NCBI GenBank assembly: GCA_012959805.1
Contig: DUCN01000054.1
Location: 1-64,000, forward strand
Direction of reading: 5' to 3'
Source: Myxococcales bacterium
Lineage (GTDB): Bacteria; Myxococcota_A; UBA9160; UBA4427
DNA length: 64,000 nucleotides
In this document: positions 46,586-55,277 of the stretch, one piece after another
How positions within the stretch are numbered: the first letter of the stretch is position 1
Layout of the letters: every line of letters begins with the position of its first letter
The notes under the pieces: model-generated
The model's input: the letters and a program-made list of their open reading frames with translations, nothing else
Databases searched by the model: none
What the model was told of the DNA's origin: nothing
Program-made: the position numbers and the translations under genes

Positions 46586-47071
46586 ATGGCGATTGCGAAG
46601 CAGCTTGAATGGTATCTCGAAGCAGTCGGGGTCGAGTACGAAGTACTGCCTCATCCGCGCTCAGCCTATAGCGCCCAGACCGCTCGCCGATCTCGAATCC
46701 CGCTCTATTGCCTGGCCAAGCCCGTGCTCTTTGAAGATGAATACGGATATGTCATGGCGGTCGTCCCGGCGGCGCGCAAGGTCGATGTCGAACGCCTTGG
46801 CGCGCAACTCCATCGTGAGTTGGAACTCGCGACGGAAGCCGAGGTCGATAACCTCTTTCACGATTGTGAAAATGGGGCGATGCCCGCGATCGGGTCGCCG
46901 TATCGAATTCCAACGGTCTATGACGATTCTCTCGCGGATCTGAGCGATATCTATTTCGAGGCCGGCGACCACGATGACGTAGTCCATATGGCGGGAGAAG
47001 ATTTCATGGAATTGCTTTCGGAATCGCTGCATGGGCGTTTTAGTCTTTCTCTTTCGGCGGGTCCCAAATAA
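46586..47071 (+). CDS. YbaK/ProX-like aminoacyl-tRNA deacylase-domain protein (first of tandem pair)
   Basis: 161 residues from ATG 46586 (RBS CAGGAGG at 46570; the frame is open to 46523). The YbaK fold is seen: VEYEVLPHPRSAYSAQTARR, then LAKPVLFEDEYGYVMAVVPA and NGAMPAIGSPYRIPTVYDDS. The Lys in LAKPVLF is the usual conserved residue that contacts tRNA. The family removes misattached amino acids from tRNA, or is a regulatory relative. The next gene is a paralogue with nearly the same ending (FEAGDHDDVVHM compared with FEAGDHESLIRM), so a local duplication happened. Confidence 0.85.
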   Translation: MAIAKQLEWYLEAVGVEYEVLPHPRSAYSAQTARRSRIPLYCLAKPVLFEDEYGYVMAVVPAARKVDVERLGAQLHRELELATEAEVDNLFHDCENGAMPAIGSPYRIPTVYDDSLADLSDIYFEAGDHDDVVHMAGEDFMELLSESLHGRFSLSLSAGPK

Positions 47072-47140
47072 TTGAACAAATGGCCCGGGCTACGGGCGTT
47101 CGGCGAGGTTCTGATTTGATCTGATAGAGGAGGGTTTGCC

Positions 47141-48034
47141 ATGTCACTTTCACGTGTTCTGGAGGGGTATCTCTCGGATCGTGAGGCCACCTATACAATC
47201 GAGATGCATTCGGTCTCGAGAACGAGTGTGGATACTGCACGACTCGCGCGGATCAACGAAGATTCGCTTGCGAAGTCGGTCGTGCTCGAAGATGAACACG
47301 GCTTCGTGTTGGCGGTCTTGCCTGCATCGCGTCGACTCGAACTCGATCAAATCGAACGCAAGCTTGGACGACGTCTGCATCTGTCCTCCGAAAGGAAGAT
47401 GGTTGATCTTTTTCCCGACTGCGTACTCGGCGCGGTTCCCCCGCTCGGTGCCGCCTACGGGCTGCCCACGGTGATCGACTCGAGTCTCGAGGGACGCACT
47501 GAGGTCTTCTTCGAAGCAGGGGATCACGAATCTCTCATTCGAATGGATGGCGACGAGTTCTTCGGGCTGCTGGCGACGGCATCGGTGGCAGAGATCGCCG
47601 CGGACCGTGCATGCCTGAATGCCGCACTCGCCTTGCGCGAGCAGCTCGGTCGATCCCTCTTAACACTTCGCAAGGCGGCGGAGGCACCGATGGAAGAGGC
47701 GTCGATCTGGCGATCACGTTTGCAGCGAGCGCTCCTGCGACTGGTCGTCGCGGCGGACAATCACATTGGTGAGAGCGAAGGGCCGGGCGGACTTCTGGCG
47801 GAAGTCGAAGCCAAGGCGCCGCGTCTTTGGAGGGATGTCGAGCGAATGCGAAAAGAGCATGTCGCGTTGCTCAAGGACTGTTTTCGCATTCTCGAGGATG
47901 TGAAAGGCGAGTCTTCGTCGTCCCAACTGATTCAGCATGATGCGCTGAGATTGGCTTCGAATTTCGAATTTCATCGACATGCCGCGGCGGATCTCGTTTA
48001 CGAGTCCTTCGGCGTCGATATCGGTGGAGGCTGA
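47141..48034 (+). CDS. YbaK-domain protein with C-terminal hemerythrin-like helical domain
   Basis: 297 residues from ATG 47141 (RBS GAGGAGGG). Residues 1-155 are a YbaK fold: DTARLARINEDSLAKSVVLE, LGAVPPLGAAYGLPTVIDSS and FFEAGDHESLIRMDGDEF. Residues ~160-297 form a helical bundle with RLVVAADNHIGESEGPGGLL, RKEHVALLKDC and FEFHRHAAADLVYESFGVDI-GGG, a hemerythrin/HHE-like or related bundle with His/Glu. Some ligands typical of HHE domains are not certain here, so metal binding is a guess. Possible roles are redox- or stress-linked control of tRNA editing. It is 69 bases after its paralogue and likely in one operon. Confidence 0.75.
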   Translation: MSLSRVLEGYLSDREATYTIEMHSVSRTSVDTARLARINEDSLAKSVVLEDEHGFVLAVLPASRRLELDQIERKLGRRLHLSSERKMVDLFPDCVLGAVPPLGAAYGLPTVIDSSLEGRTEVFFEAGDHESLIRMDGDEFFGLLATASVAEIAADRACLNAALALREQLGRSLLTLRKAAEAPMEEASIWRSRLQRALLRLVVAADNHIGESEGPGGLLAEVEAKAPRLWRDVERMRKEHVALLKDCFRILEDVKGESSSSQLIQHDALRLASNFEFHRHAAADLVYESFGVDIGGG

Positions 48035-48066
48035 GCGTCGAGTCAAGATTCGGGAGAAGTTCAATC

Positions 48067-48796
48067 GTGGAACGCGTGAACGTCATGATCGCAGGCGGTG
48101 GCGTCATCGGCTCGGCAATGGCGATGTGTCTGGCCAAGCGCGGCGTCTTGACGACCCATCGTATCCCTCGTGAACACCGGCTGAGCGAGACGTGAATCAG
48201 TTGCGAAGTTGTGCTGAATTGCCTTGGTGCCTGGTCTCTTTTTTTTCCGCGAAACTTGGGCTTCGCGATGTGACAGAGGCCATTCGGCGGCAGATCTGTC
48301 TCGTCGACGTGCATGCTGGAGACCTCGGGTCCGGTGTTGATCCGAGTGAACTTACGATGATTGTTGGTGTAAGCGATCTCTACTTTCATCTAGAAGGTCA
48401 GGGCGGTGGCCGCTTCTTGGAGGGTTTATCGACTCCCGAGGAGGCCCCGGGTTTCGACTTCGGCTACGACGGCCAGGAGTATTTTGCAGAATTCGTGTGG
48501 CCGCGCCTGGCCCATCGAAGCTCGAGTTTTGAGCGGTGTGGGCATGTGCGCGGGTGGTCCGGGCTCTATGCCGTGACTCCCGGCCGAAGCGGCATCGCCG
48601 GATGCATGCCAGGGATCGCAAACCTCTTCGAGGTGCATTCCTTACCGGGCGCGGCGTCATGCAGTCCTTTGGGATCGCCCGCGTGCTCAGCGAGAGAATC
48701 GTGAAGGGCCGCTACGGCCTGTGCGATCTGTCGCCGCTTGGTCGGGAGAGATTCGAGTTTCCGGATCGATGGCTTCCGGAGACGCTTCATCTCTGA
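48067..48796 (+). pseudogene. FAD-dependent oxidoreductase (DAO/DadA-like), decayed
   Basis: GTG 48067 starts a dinucleotide-fold head (VNVMIAGGGVIGSAMAMCLA), but the frame ends at TGA 48193-48195 after a deletion. From 48370 another frame reads SDLYFHLEGQGGGRFLEGLS, EEAPGFDFGYD, FAEFVWPRLAHR and VRGWSGLYAVTP. A third frame then carries LTGRGVMQSFGIARVLSERI and the end at 48794-48796. These are N-, middle and C-terminal parts of one DAO-type amine or amino-acid oxidase with frameshifts and an internal loss. Confidence 0.8.
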
Positions 48797-49615
48797 CTAG
48801 TCGCCCGACTCGCTCGTCGTTTCGTTTTCGCGCACCGTCGGAATCGGATCAGGCATGGGAATCGTCGGAGGCCATTCGCCTCCGCCATGAACTTCGAGCG
48901 CCGCGCCCGAGACATAACACGAGTCTTTCGCCGCGAGGAAAAGGCAGGCCTTAGCAATCTCCTCGGGCTTCGCGAAGCGCTTGGCCGGAATGCTTTTCGT
49001 GATCTCGTGCTTGCTCGCTTCATCGCCGTAGTGGTCTTTGGCGAGTTCCGTCAGAACCAGGCCGGCAACGATGCAGTTGACTCGAACGCGTGGTCCCCAC
49101 TCGACTGCGAGCGATCGGGTAGCATTCATCAAGCCGCTCTTGGCCGCACCGTAGGCGACGGATCCGGGTGTTGGCCGCATCGAGCTGACGCTGACGATGT
49201 TGACGATGACTCCACCGTCCTGGGCGCTGTATAGATGCGGATAGACTTGTTGGGAGAGGATGAGGGGAGTGTTCAAGTTGAGCTCGAGGATCTTGTTGGT
49301 GAGATTGGCCGAAGCCTCGGCCGACGGGACAGAGGGTGCGCCGCCCGCGTTGTTTACGAGGACGTCGATGCCGCCCGTCTTTTCGGCACACCGCTCGAGC
49401 CATGACGCCGTGGCTTCCGGATCGCGGACGTCCACGATCTCATCCTTGATTCTCGGGCTGTCGAAGGGTGTCTCGAGACCTCGGCGGCTGCAGGTATAGA
49501 CGTCGGCTCCGGCGTCGTCGAAGGCTTCGCAGATACGCCGACCAATTCCGCGCGAGCCCCCGGTTACGACGACGGTCTGATTCTTGAAGTCAAATTGTGT
49601 CACCGATGCGCTCAC
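48797..49615 (-). CDS. Short-chain dehydrogenase/reductase
   Basis: 272 residues, classical SDR. TVVVTGGSRGIGRR (cofactor), NNAGGAP, IVNIVSVSSMRPTPG (Ser) and YGAAKSGL (YxxxK) are all intact. After GAALEVHGGGEW a Pro-rich tail of ~20 residues (PTIPMPDPIPTV) ends the protein. The Arg at TCSRRG hints at NADP preference, by inference. The stop at 48797 directly abuts the end of the decayed DAO gene on the other strand. Fatty-acyl or sterol dehydrogenation is plausible from context only. Confidence 0.93.
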   Translation of the reverse strand: MSASVTQFDFKNQTVVVTGGSRGIGRRICEAFDDAGADVYTCSRRGLETPFDSPRIKDEIVDVRDPEATASWLERCAEKTGGIDVLVNNAGGAPSVPSAEASANLTNKILELNLNTPLILSQQVYPHLYSAQDGGVIVNIVSVSSMRPTPGSVAYGAAKSGLMNATRSLAVEWGPRVRVNCIVAGLVLTELAKDHYGDEASKHEITKSIPAKRFAKPEEIAKACLFLAAKDSCYVSGAALEVHGGGEWPPTIPMPDPIPTVRENETTSESGD

Positions 49616-49817
49616 TGTGTCTTCCTTCTATCCGTTGAGGGCATGTCGCTCATTGTTCTGATGGCGCATGTCATGGCAGATCCCGATCGTCGGAGCTGCG
49701 CCCGGCGCTCGTTCCGATCATTGGATCGGATCATGATGAAATTAAGAGGGATTCGAGGAGGCGGCAAGGCTCGGCTTGGATCTAGGGTCATGTGATTGGG
49801 GCGAGGGCATGATTGCG

Positions 49818-50324
49818 TTAGGCGACCTCGAGAAGTTTGAAGGATCGCTGTCCGCGTGGCGTCGTGAACGTTTCGTCGTCACCGACCTGCAAACCGAGGA
49901 GTGCGCGCCCAAGCGGGGTCGACAGCGTGAGCGTCCGAATTAAAAGACCCGATTCGGTTAGATTAAAGCCTCCGGCGGTCGGAACCAACCACCAGATCTG
50001 TGGCTTGCCTTCCTCTTCGATGCGGATGGCGACGAGCGCCATGGCCGCGACGGCTTCGCGGGGCTGAAATATTCGCGCGACCGGACCGGTGAGCTGCAGG
50101 GCCGTTCGACGAAGGTCGGCGACGCGTGTCGCGAGGCCGCGAGCCAGGTAGCTCTGCTCTGTGGCCCGGGTGTCCTTGCTGTGTTCGGAACGATTTTCTT
50201 CGTGGGTGGCGGCTTTCTGCGAGTCTCGCTGCTGGGACAACAAGGTTTCGAGAGCGGCTTCGACCTGATGTCGGAGGGCGTGGAGAAGCTGAGTCTTGTC
50301 GAGTTGCCTAAGTGAAAAGGACAT
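49818..50324 (-). CDS. GreA/GreB C-terminal-domain protein (transcription-factor-like)
   Basis: 168 residues. The C-terminal part VGDDETFTTPRGQRSFKLLE is the conserved GreA/B-type FKBP-like end. The N-terminal part is a helical segment with many Gln and charged residues (LRHQVEAALETLLSQQRDSQ), similar in place to the Gre coiled coil, but the acidic tip residues that stimulate RNA polymerase cleavage are not clear. It may be a Gre-like regulator that binds RNA polymerase without cleavage activity. It is divergent from the acyl-CoA dehydrogenase pair. Confidence 0.8.
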   Translation of the reverse strand: MSFSLRQLDKTQLLHALRHQVEAALETLLSQQRDSQKAATHEENRSEHSKDTRATEQSYLARGLATRVADLRRTALQLTGPVARIFQPREAVAAMALVAIRIEEEGKPQIWWLVPTAGGFNLTESGLLIRTLTLSTPLGRALLGLQVGDDETFTTPRGQRSFKLLEVA

Positions 50325-50540
50325 TCAATTTCAATAATGAGGTAAGTTTGACTTATCGGTGGTGAAGGATCGAATTGCCCGCCCGCCAATCAGTGGTGAG
50401 CGAGCAGTGTACAGCTCCATTGATTCAATCCAGCCGATGATCCGTGGGATCCGTGTCGGTAGACTGCGGCTGCCAAGCGAACCCGAACCGAATCCGCCCA
50501 TGGGTCGCGTCGCGCAACTCAGCAGGGCAATGGAGACGGT

Positions 50541-51620
50541 GTGGATTTCGGATTGAGTGAAGAGCAGGTCATGCTCCAGGAGACTATTCGGAGCTTTGCT
50601 CTCAGTGAGTGTCCAACGACGCGATTACGCGAGCTCTTTGATGACGGGTCGGGCCATGACCCGGCTCATTGGACCGCGCTGGCCGAGATGGGCGTGACTG
50701 GACTGGTCGTTGCCGAAGAATACGGAGGCGCGGGGCTCGAGTTGCTCGATCTTGCGCTGGTGGCGGAAGTCTTTGGTGAATCGGCGATGCCGGGCCCCTT
50801 TCTGGGTCATTGGCTCGCGACCCTTGGCCTCGGGCTCGCCGGCACCGAGTCTCAGCGATCACAGATCCTGCCGGCGTTGGCGAAGGGTGAGAAGACGGCA
50901 TGTGTCGCTCTCCAAGAAGGTGTGGGGGCTTGGGCGCCGAAGGAGTGGACGGTTGAAGTGAGGGGGAACCGGATCTCCGGGGTGAAGAATGTCGTGACGC
51001 ACGCGGCGATCGCGGATGGCATCCTGGTTGGGCTCGAGGCTGGCAAGCTCGCCTGGGTGGACGCACGAGCGCCTGGCATCGAGATTTCAAACGAGAATGG
51101 CATTGATCGGACGCGTCCTTTTTCGACCATCACCTTTGATGACGTCGAGGCGGAAATATTGGAACAAGGCGACGGTACAGCGGAAAAGTTGGTGTCCGCG
51201 GCCTCGGTCTTGTTGGCCGCGGATGCGTTCGGTGCGGCGTCGAAGCTCATCGACCTGGATGTGGCTTACGCCCACTCCCGCGAGCAATTTGGTCAACCCA
51301 TTGGACAGTTCCAGGCGGTCAAGCACGCGATCGCGCGCCTCGGGACCGAGATGGAGCCGACGCGCGCACTTTGGTGGCATGCGGCCTACGCGCTTGATCA
51401 TCTTCCGGAAGAAGCGAGCCGCGCGGCTTCGATGACGAAGGCGCATATTACCGACCGTGCCATGGCGGCGGCACGGGAATCGGTCGAGCTCCACGGCGGT
51501 TACGGTTTTACCTGGGAATGTGAGGTCCAGATCTGGTTCAAGCGCATCATGTTTGATCGCTCGTTTCTCGGCAATCCGGAACAACACCGCGAACAATGTG
51601 CCGCGTTGGCAGGCTGGTAG
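50541..51620 (+). CDS. Acyl-CoA dehydrogenase (small type)
   Basis: 359 residues from GTG 50541, which begins MDFGLSEEQVMLQETIRSF. The family's helix-barrel-helix order is kept: MGVTGLVVAEEYGGAGLELL, then GKLAWVDARAPGIEI, AYAHSREQFGQPIGQFQAVK and LHGGYGFTWECEVQIWFKR. It oxidises an acyl-CoA at the alpha-beta position using FAD. This shorter form is the type that pairs with a longer ACAD as an alpha2-beta2 enzyme for sterol side chains or aryl acyl-CoAs, which fits the neighbour three bases downstream. That pairing is inferred. Confidence 0.95.
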   Translation: MDFGLSEEQVMLQETIRSFALSECPTTRLRELFDDGSGHDPAHWTALAEMGVTGLVVAEEYGGAGLELLDLALVAEVFGESAMPGPFLGHWLATLGLGLAGTESQRSQILPALAKGEKTACVALQEGVGAWAPKEWTVEVRGNRISGVKNVVTHAAIADGILVGLEAGKLAWVDARAPGIEISNENGIDRTRPFSTITFDDVEAEILEQGDGTAEKLVSAASVLLAADAFGAASKLIDLDVAYAHSREQFGQPIGQFQAVKHAIARLGTEMEPTRALWWHAAYALDHLPEEASRAASMTKAHITDRAMAAARESVELHGGYGFTWECEVQIWFKRIMFDRSFLGNPEQHREQCAALAGW

Positions 51621-51623
51621 GAC

Positions 51624-52832
51624 ATGGATCTCCAATACGCCCCAGAACACGAAGAATTTCGGGAATCTGTGCGCGCCTTCTTGAAAGGCTGGCCACTGAA
51701 GGGCGATGAAGCGGAGCTTCCAAAGGAGGAGCAAGAAAGCCTCTTTCGTCAGCGCGGCATCGATGCCGGGTATGTGTATCGCGGTGTTCCGACGCGTTAT
51801 GGCGGTTCGGGACAGCCGAATGACGCGATCAAGGATCGGATCATCCGCGAAGAATTCTACCAAGCGGGTGCGCCCGGAGATTTGCCGTCCCAGGGTGCGG
51901 GCATGCTTGTTCCCACACTTCTTGAATTTGGATCCGAGGAGCAGAAGGAGCGTTATGTCGCGCGCGCGCTGACTAATACGGAGAGTTGGTGCCAGGGCTA
52001 TAGCGAGCCGGGCTCGGGTAGTGATCTCGCATCGCTGCAATGTCAGGCACGACTCGAAGGCGACGAATGGGTGCTCAACGGCCAGAAGATCTGGACCAGC
52101 GGCGCTCAACGCGCAGACATGATGTTCGGGCTCTTTCGCACGGAGCCGGAAGCGAAGAAGCATGCCGGTATCTCATACCTGTTGGTCCCGATGGACCGAG
52201 ATGGCATCGAAGTGCGGCCCCTTCGAGAGATGAGCGGGGGCTTTGAATTCAACGAGGTTTTCTTTACGGATGTGCGCATTCCCGCGGAGAACATCGTCGG
52301 AGAGCGTGGGCAGGGTTGGGCCGTGTCGCGGGCGACGCTGATCCATGAACGGAATCTGATTGGCAACCCATTCATGATTCGCGAAGCGTTCGACGATCTC
52401 GTCCAGCTTGCACGGACCCGCATACGCAATGGTCGCCCCGCAATCGAAGATTCTGGGGTTCGCCAGCGCCTTGCAGAGATCGAGGGTTATGTCCGCACGA
52501 GCGAGACGTCGAACCTGCTTCAGTTTACGGCTGCGCATCGTGGCGAGATGCTGACGGCGATGCGTCCGATGATGATGAACAAGGTTTGTTCGACGGATAC
52601 GACTCAGCGGATCATGAAATGTGCCTACGATCTGCTGGGCAGTGATGGGCTTCTGGCGCCACTGGACGAGGAGCTCAATACCTGGAGTCGGACCACGACG
52701 TCGACGGGTTGGGTGCTTCAGTACATGTTCTCCATGGGCCCGGCCATCGCGGGGGGGGCGACCAATATTCAACTCAACATCATCGGCGAGCGAGGATACG
52801 GCCTTCCGCGCGACCTACGGAAACCCTTCTGA
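51624..52832 (+). CDS. Acyl-CoA dehydrogenase (large type, partner of the preceding gene)
   Basis: 402 residues. Conserved blocks are WCQGYSEPGSGSDLASLQCQ (FAD/substrate loop), VLNGQKIWTSGAQRADMMFG, MDRDGIEVRPLREMSGG and GGATNIQLNIIGERGYGLPR, the C-terminal ACAD segment with the nucleotide-binding GATNIQ. It starts three bases after the first ACAD stop, so the two are one unit and may form a heteromeric dehydrogenase. With the thiolase and ligase elsewhere it would support beta-oxidation of a branched or cyclic acid. Confidence 0.96.
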   Translation: MDLQYAPEHEEFRESVRAFLKGWPLKGDEAELPKEEQESLFRQRGIDAGYVYRGVPTRYGGSGQPNDAIKDRIIREEFYQAGAPGDLPSQGAGMLVPTLLEFGSEEQKERYVARALTNTESWCQGYSEPGSGSDLASLQCQARLEGDEWVLNGQKIWTSGAQRADMMFGLFRTEPEAKKHAGISYLLVPMDRDGIEVRPLREMSGGFEFNEVFFTDVRIPAENIVGERGQGWAVSRATLIHERNLIGNPFMIREAFDDLVQLARTRIRNGRPAIEDSGVRQRLAEIEGYVRTSETSNLLQFTAAHRGEMLTAMRPMMMNKVCSTDTTQRIMKCAYDLLGSDGLLAPLDEELNTWSRTTTSTGWVLQYMFSMGPAIAGGATNIQLNIIGERGYGLPRDLRKPF

Positions 52833-52931
52833 CGCCGGTCCCGGCTGTGAGGTCGCTCACATTCCCGGCGTTCAGCGCTCCGAGCGGAGTGCGCATTCAA
52901 GAGTTTTGACCATTCCACCGATTCGGTTCTC

Positions 52932-53336
52932 ATGGAACCTGAACTGAAAAAAGCGTGTTGGAAGGCGGCGGCGAAGCTGGGGATTGGATTGACCCTCGTC
53001 GTCGCGGTGATTGGAATTCGCATGGTGAGCGTCACCCCGGACGGTGTTCCGGCGGCGATCGCAAAACTCGATGCACTGGACGATCAGCTCGCAGCCGAAT
53101 CAGCGACGGCCGCGGCCCCGACTTCGCAAGCCGCGTCCGAGTCGCAAAATTCGATCGCGTCGAGGTTGAGTGCGGGTGTTCGAGATCATTTCACAGGTTC
53201 TGACGGGAAGTCGCGGGACGGCGAGCGCCTGGTGTCATGCCGTCTTTCGGGTCGGAAGCAGTTCATGCGGGCCGATGATTGCGCGGTCCGTGGCGGAGAA
53301 TCGACGGATGTGGGCAAGGCGCGCTCGCCCCAATAA
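52932..53336 (+). CDS. Small membrane-anchored protein of unknown function
   Basis: 134 residues. Near the start, LGIGLTLVVAVIGIRMVSVT forms one N-terminal transmembrane segment. An Ala/Ser/Gln-rich stretch (ESATAAAPTSQAASESQ) follows, then RLVSCRLSGRKQFMRADDC with two Cys that could pair outside the cytoplasm. No family is recognised. It sits 99 bases after the ACAD pair. Confidence 0.55.
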   Translation: MEPELKKACWKAAAKLGIGLTLVVAVIGIRMVSVTPDGVPAAIAKLDALDDQLAAESATAAAPTSQAASESQNSIASRLSAGVRDHFTGSDGKSRDGERLVSCRLSGRKQFMRADDCAVRGGESTDVGKARSPQ

Positions 53337-53387
53337 CCTCGCTGTCGCCGATCGACCTGACCGAAATGAATAGCCACGAGCGGCACG

Positions 53388-54980
53388 CTAGGCGACGGAA
53401 GCGAGTACTTCCTCGTCGAGATCGTCTCGCCCTTCTTCTGCCGAAGGGTCGGTGTTCGCATCGCGAGCGTCGTGGTCGACTCTGGCCAGACCAAAGCTGG
53501 TCACCACGCCGATCGCCGCAACGACGGCGCCGAGCGCAAACCCATTTCGAAATCCCGCTGCGGTCTCCGAGTCTGCACAGAGCGCCGTGAGAATCGAGAT
53601 GCCCGCGACGGCGCCAATCCCCGAAGTTGTCGACATCGTCGAAACCGCGATGCCGTGGTCGTCTTCATCGACAGCCGACGCGACAATCGTGCTGAGTGAG
53701 GGCTGCGCAAAACCCATTCCCATGCCGGCAAAGACCAGCCCCGCAAGAATCAGAATCATGGACTCGGTGGCGGCACCCAGAGTGAAGGCCAGCATCGCGG
53801 CCAAGATGAGCCAGCTTCCCGTGATGACCATAGCCCGTTCGCCATAACGCGAGCCGAGATGTCCGCCGACCGGCGAACTCGCGGAGAACGTAATCGGACG
53901 CGCGACCGTCCACATGGATGTCGCTGATTGTCCGAGCCCGAACACACCCAACATGATGAGTGGGCTGATGATGAACCCGCCCATATAGGCGAATTGAAGA
54001 CTGAATCCGATCAGTAGAGGAAGCACGAAATTGCGCCTCGTCATGAACTCGAGTGGAATCAGCGGATGCGGAGAGCGCCGCTCGATGCGTGCGAAAAGGC
54101 TGAGCAGAACCGGGGTGAGGGCGAAGGCGATCAGCACTCGCGGATCGAGAAGTCCCCAACTCGGAAGTCGATTAATGGCGAAGGTCAGTGCGAAGGCACC
54201 AAGCGCGAGAACGAAAGCGCCTTGCACGTCCAGGCCAACTTGCCTGCGGCGGGGTGTTTCGACCAAGACGAGGACTGCGATCAAGCAGGCGAGGGCAGAC
54301 AGAACGCCTTGGATAATAAAGATCGGCCTCCAGCCGATACTTTCGACGAGGATACCGCCAATCGCGAGGCCCAGAACAGGCCCGCCAGCGAAGACCACAC
54401 TCATCCAGCCCATTGCCTTGACCCGCTCTCGCCCTTCGTAGGCACGAAAAAGCATGGCCATCGAGGCGGGCATGGTCGCGGTCCCGGCGAGTTGCCCAAG
54501 CGTGCGCATTCCGATGAGACTCGCGGCATTCCAGGCGAAGGCAGTAGCCACCGCAATTCCCGTCGCGAACACGAAGCCGATCAAATAGACACGGCGATGA
54601 CCATGCAGGTCGCCGAATTTCCCGAGAATGGGCGCGGATACGGCCTGCGCCAGCATCGGTGCGGTCAAGACCCAGGCGATCGTGGAAACCTGGGTATTGA
54701 GATCGGCGGCAATGGCTTTGAGCGAGACGCCCAGAATGGTGATCGTGAATGTCGTGGCAAAGCCACCGGCGAGGCAGGCCCAGAGCAACCATCGACGATG
54801 GTTGGGGTGCTGCTGAATTCGCTGTCGAAGACCTTGAAGGTCGAAGGCTGATGGCTGGAGCGCCGGTCGCAGAGCCCCATTGTCCGTGCCGAAACCTGTA
54901 TCTGGCTTCGGCTTCAGGGCGAACGTGTCAGTAGGGTTCACAGGTTCCGCTCCTTCGGAGCGGTCTGATTTGGTCGGCAT
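53388..54980 (-). CDS. MFS drug/metabolite exporter, DHA2-like
   Basis: 530 residues. A ~65-residue hydrophilic N-terminus precedes ~14 helices. FTITILGVSLKAIAADLNTQ and QAVSAPILGKFGDLHGHRRV (the motif A loop GDLHGHRR) are MFS-type. Motif C AFAGGPVLGLAIGGILVES and GWRPIFIIQGVLSALA point to the 14-helix H+ antiporter group. The C-terminal acidic tail is long. Substrates of this class are drugs, lipids or siderophores, and none can be singled out. It is convergent with the small membrane-protein gene. Confidence 0.9.
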   Translation of the reverse strand: MPTKSDRSEGAEPVNPTDTFALKPKPDTGFGTDNGALRPALQPSAFDLQGLRQRIQQHPNHRRWLLWACLAGGFATTFTITILGVSLKAIAADLNTQVSTIAWVLTAPMLAQAVSAPILGKFGDLHGHRRVYLIGFVFATGIAVATAFAWNAASLIGMRTLGQLAGTATMPASMAMLFRAYEGRERVKAMGWMSVVFAGGPVLGLAIGGILVESIGWRPIFIIQGVLSALACLIAVLVLVETPRRRQVGLDVQGAFVLALGAFALTFAINRLPSWGLLDPRVLIAFALTPVLLSLFARIERRSPHPLIPLEFMTRRNFVLPLLIGFSLQFAYMGGFIISPLIMLGVFGLGQSATSMWTVARPITFSASSPVGGHLGSRYGERAMVITGSWLILAAMLAFTLGAATESMILILAGLVFAGMGMGFAQPSLSTIVASAVDEDDHGIAVSTMSTTSGIGAVAGISILTALCADSETAAGFRNGFALGAVVAAIGVVTSFGLARVDHDARDANTDPSAEEGRDDLDEEVLASVA

Positions 54981-55200
54981 GAGTCACTCAATTGGGGGCG
55001 CGCGTAGGCGGTCGGCAGCATAGCGCCTTTTGCGTGCTATGCGGCAGATGCTGCCGTGCCCCTCGTTCAAATTGCAATGCCACCGCTCATCGCGCAAGAC
55101 GCGTTGGGGACTGACAGCATGACAGATTCAAAGAACGGACTTCTACTCCCTTGAGAGGGCGCTACGCGAGAGTCGGTAACGAGAGGTGGAATTGATCATG

Positions 55201-55217
55201 CTGGCATCGTGCTTGCG
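55201..55217 (+). promoter_or_regulatory. Sigma-54 promoter before flagellin
   Basis: CTGGCATCGTGCTTGCG carries the -24 GG (55203-55204) and -12 GC (55215-55216) at the correct 12-base spacing, close to YTGGCACGNNNNTTGCW. It lies 61 bases before the flagellin ATG. Flagellin genes under sigma-54 are common in polar-flagellate proteobacteria. Confidence 0.7.
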
Positions 55218-55277
55218 TTTTCGGTGCAATTCGACCGCGAGACGAATGCCTCATGAGGTCGCGGCAGGAGAGAAAGC

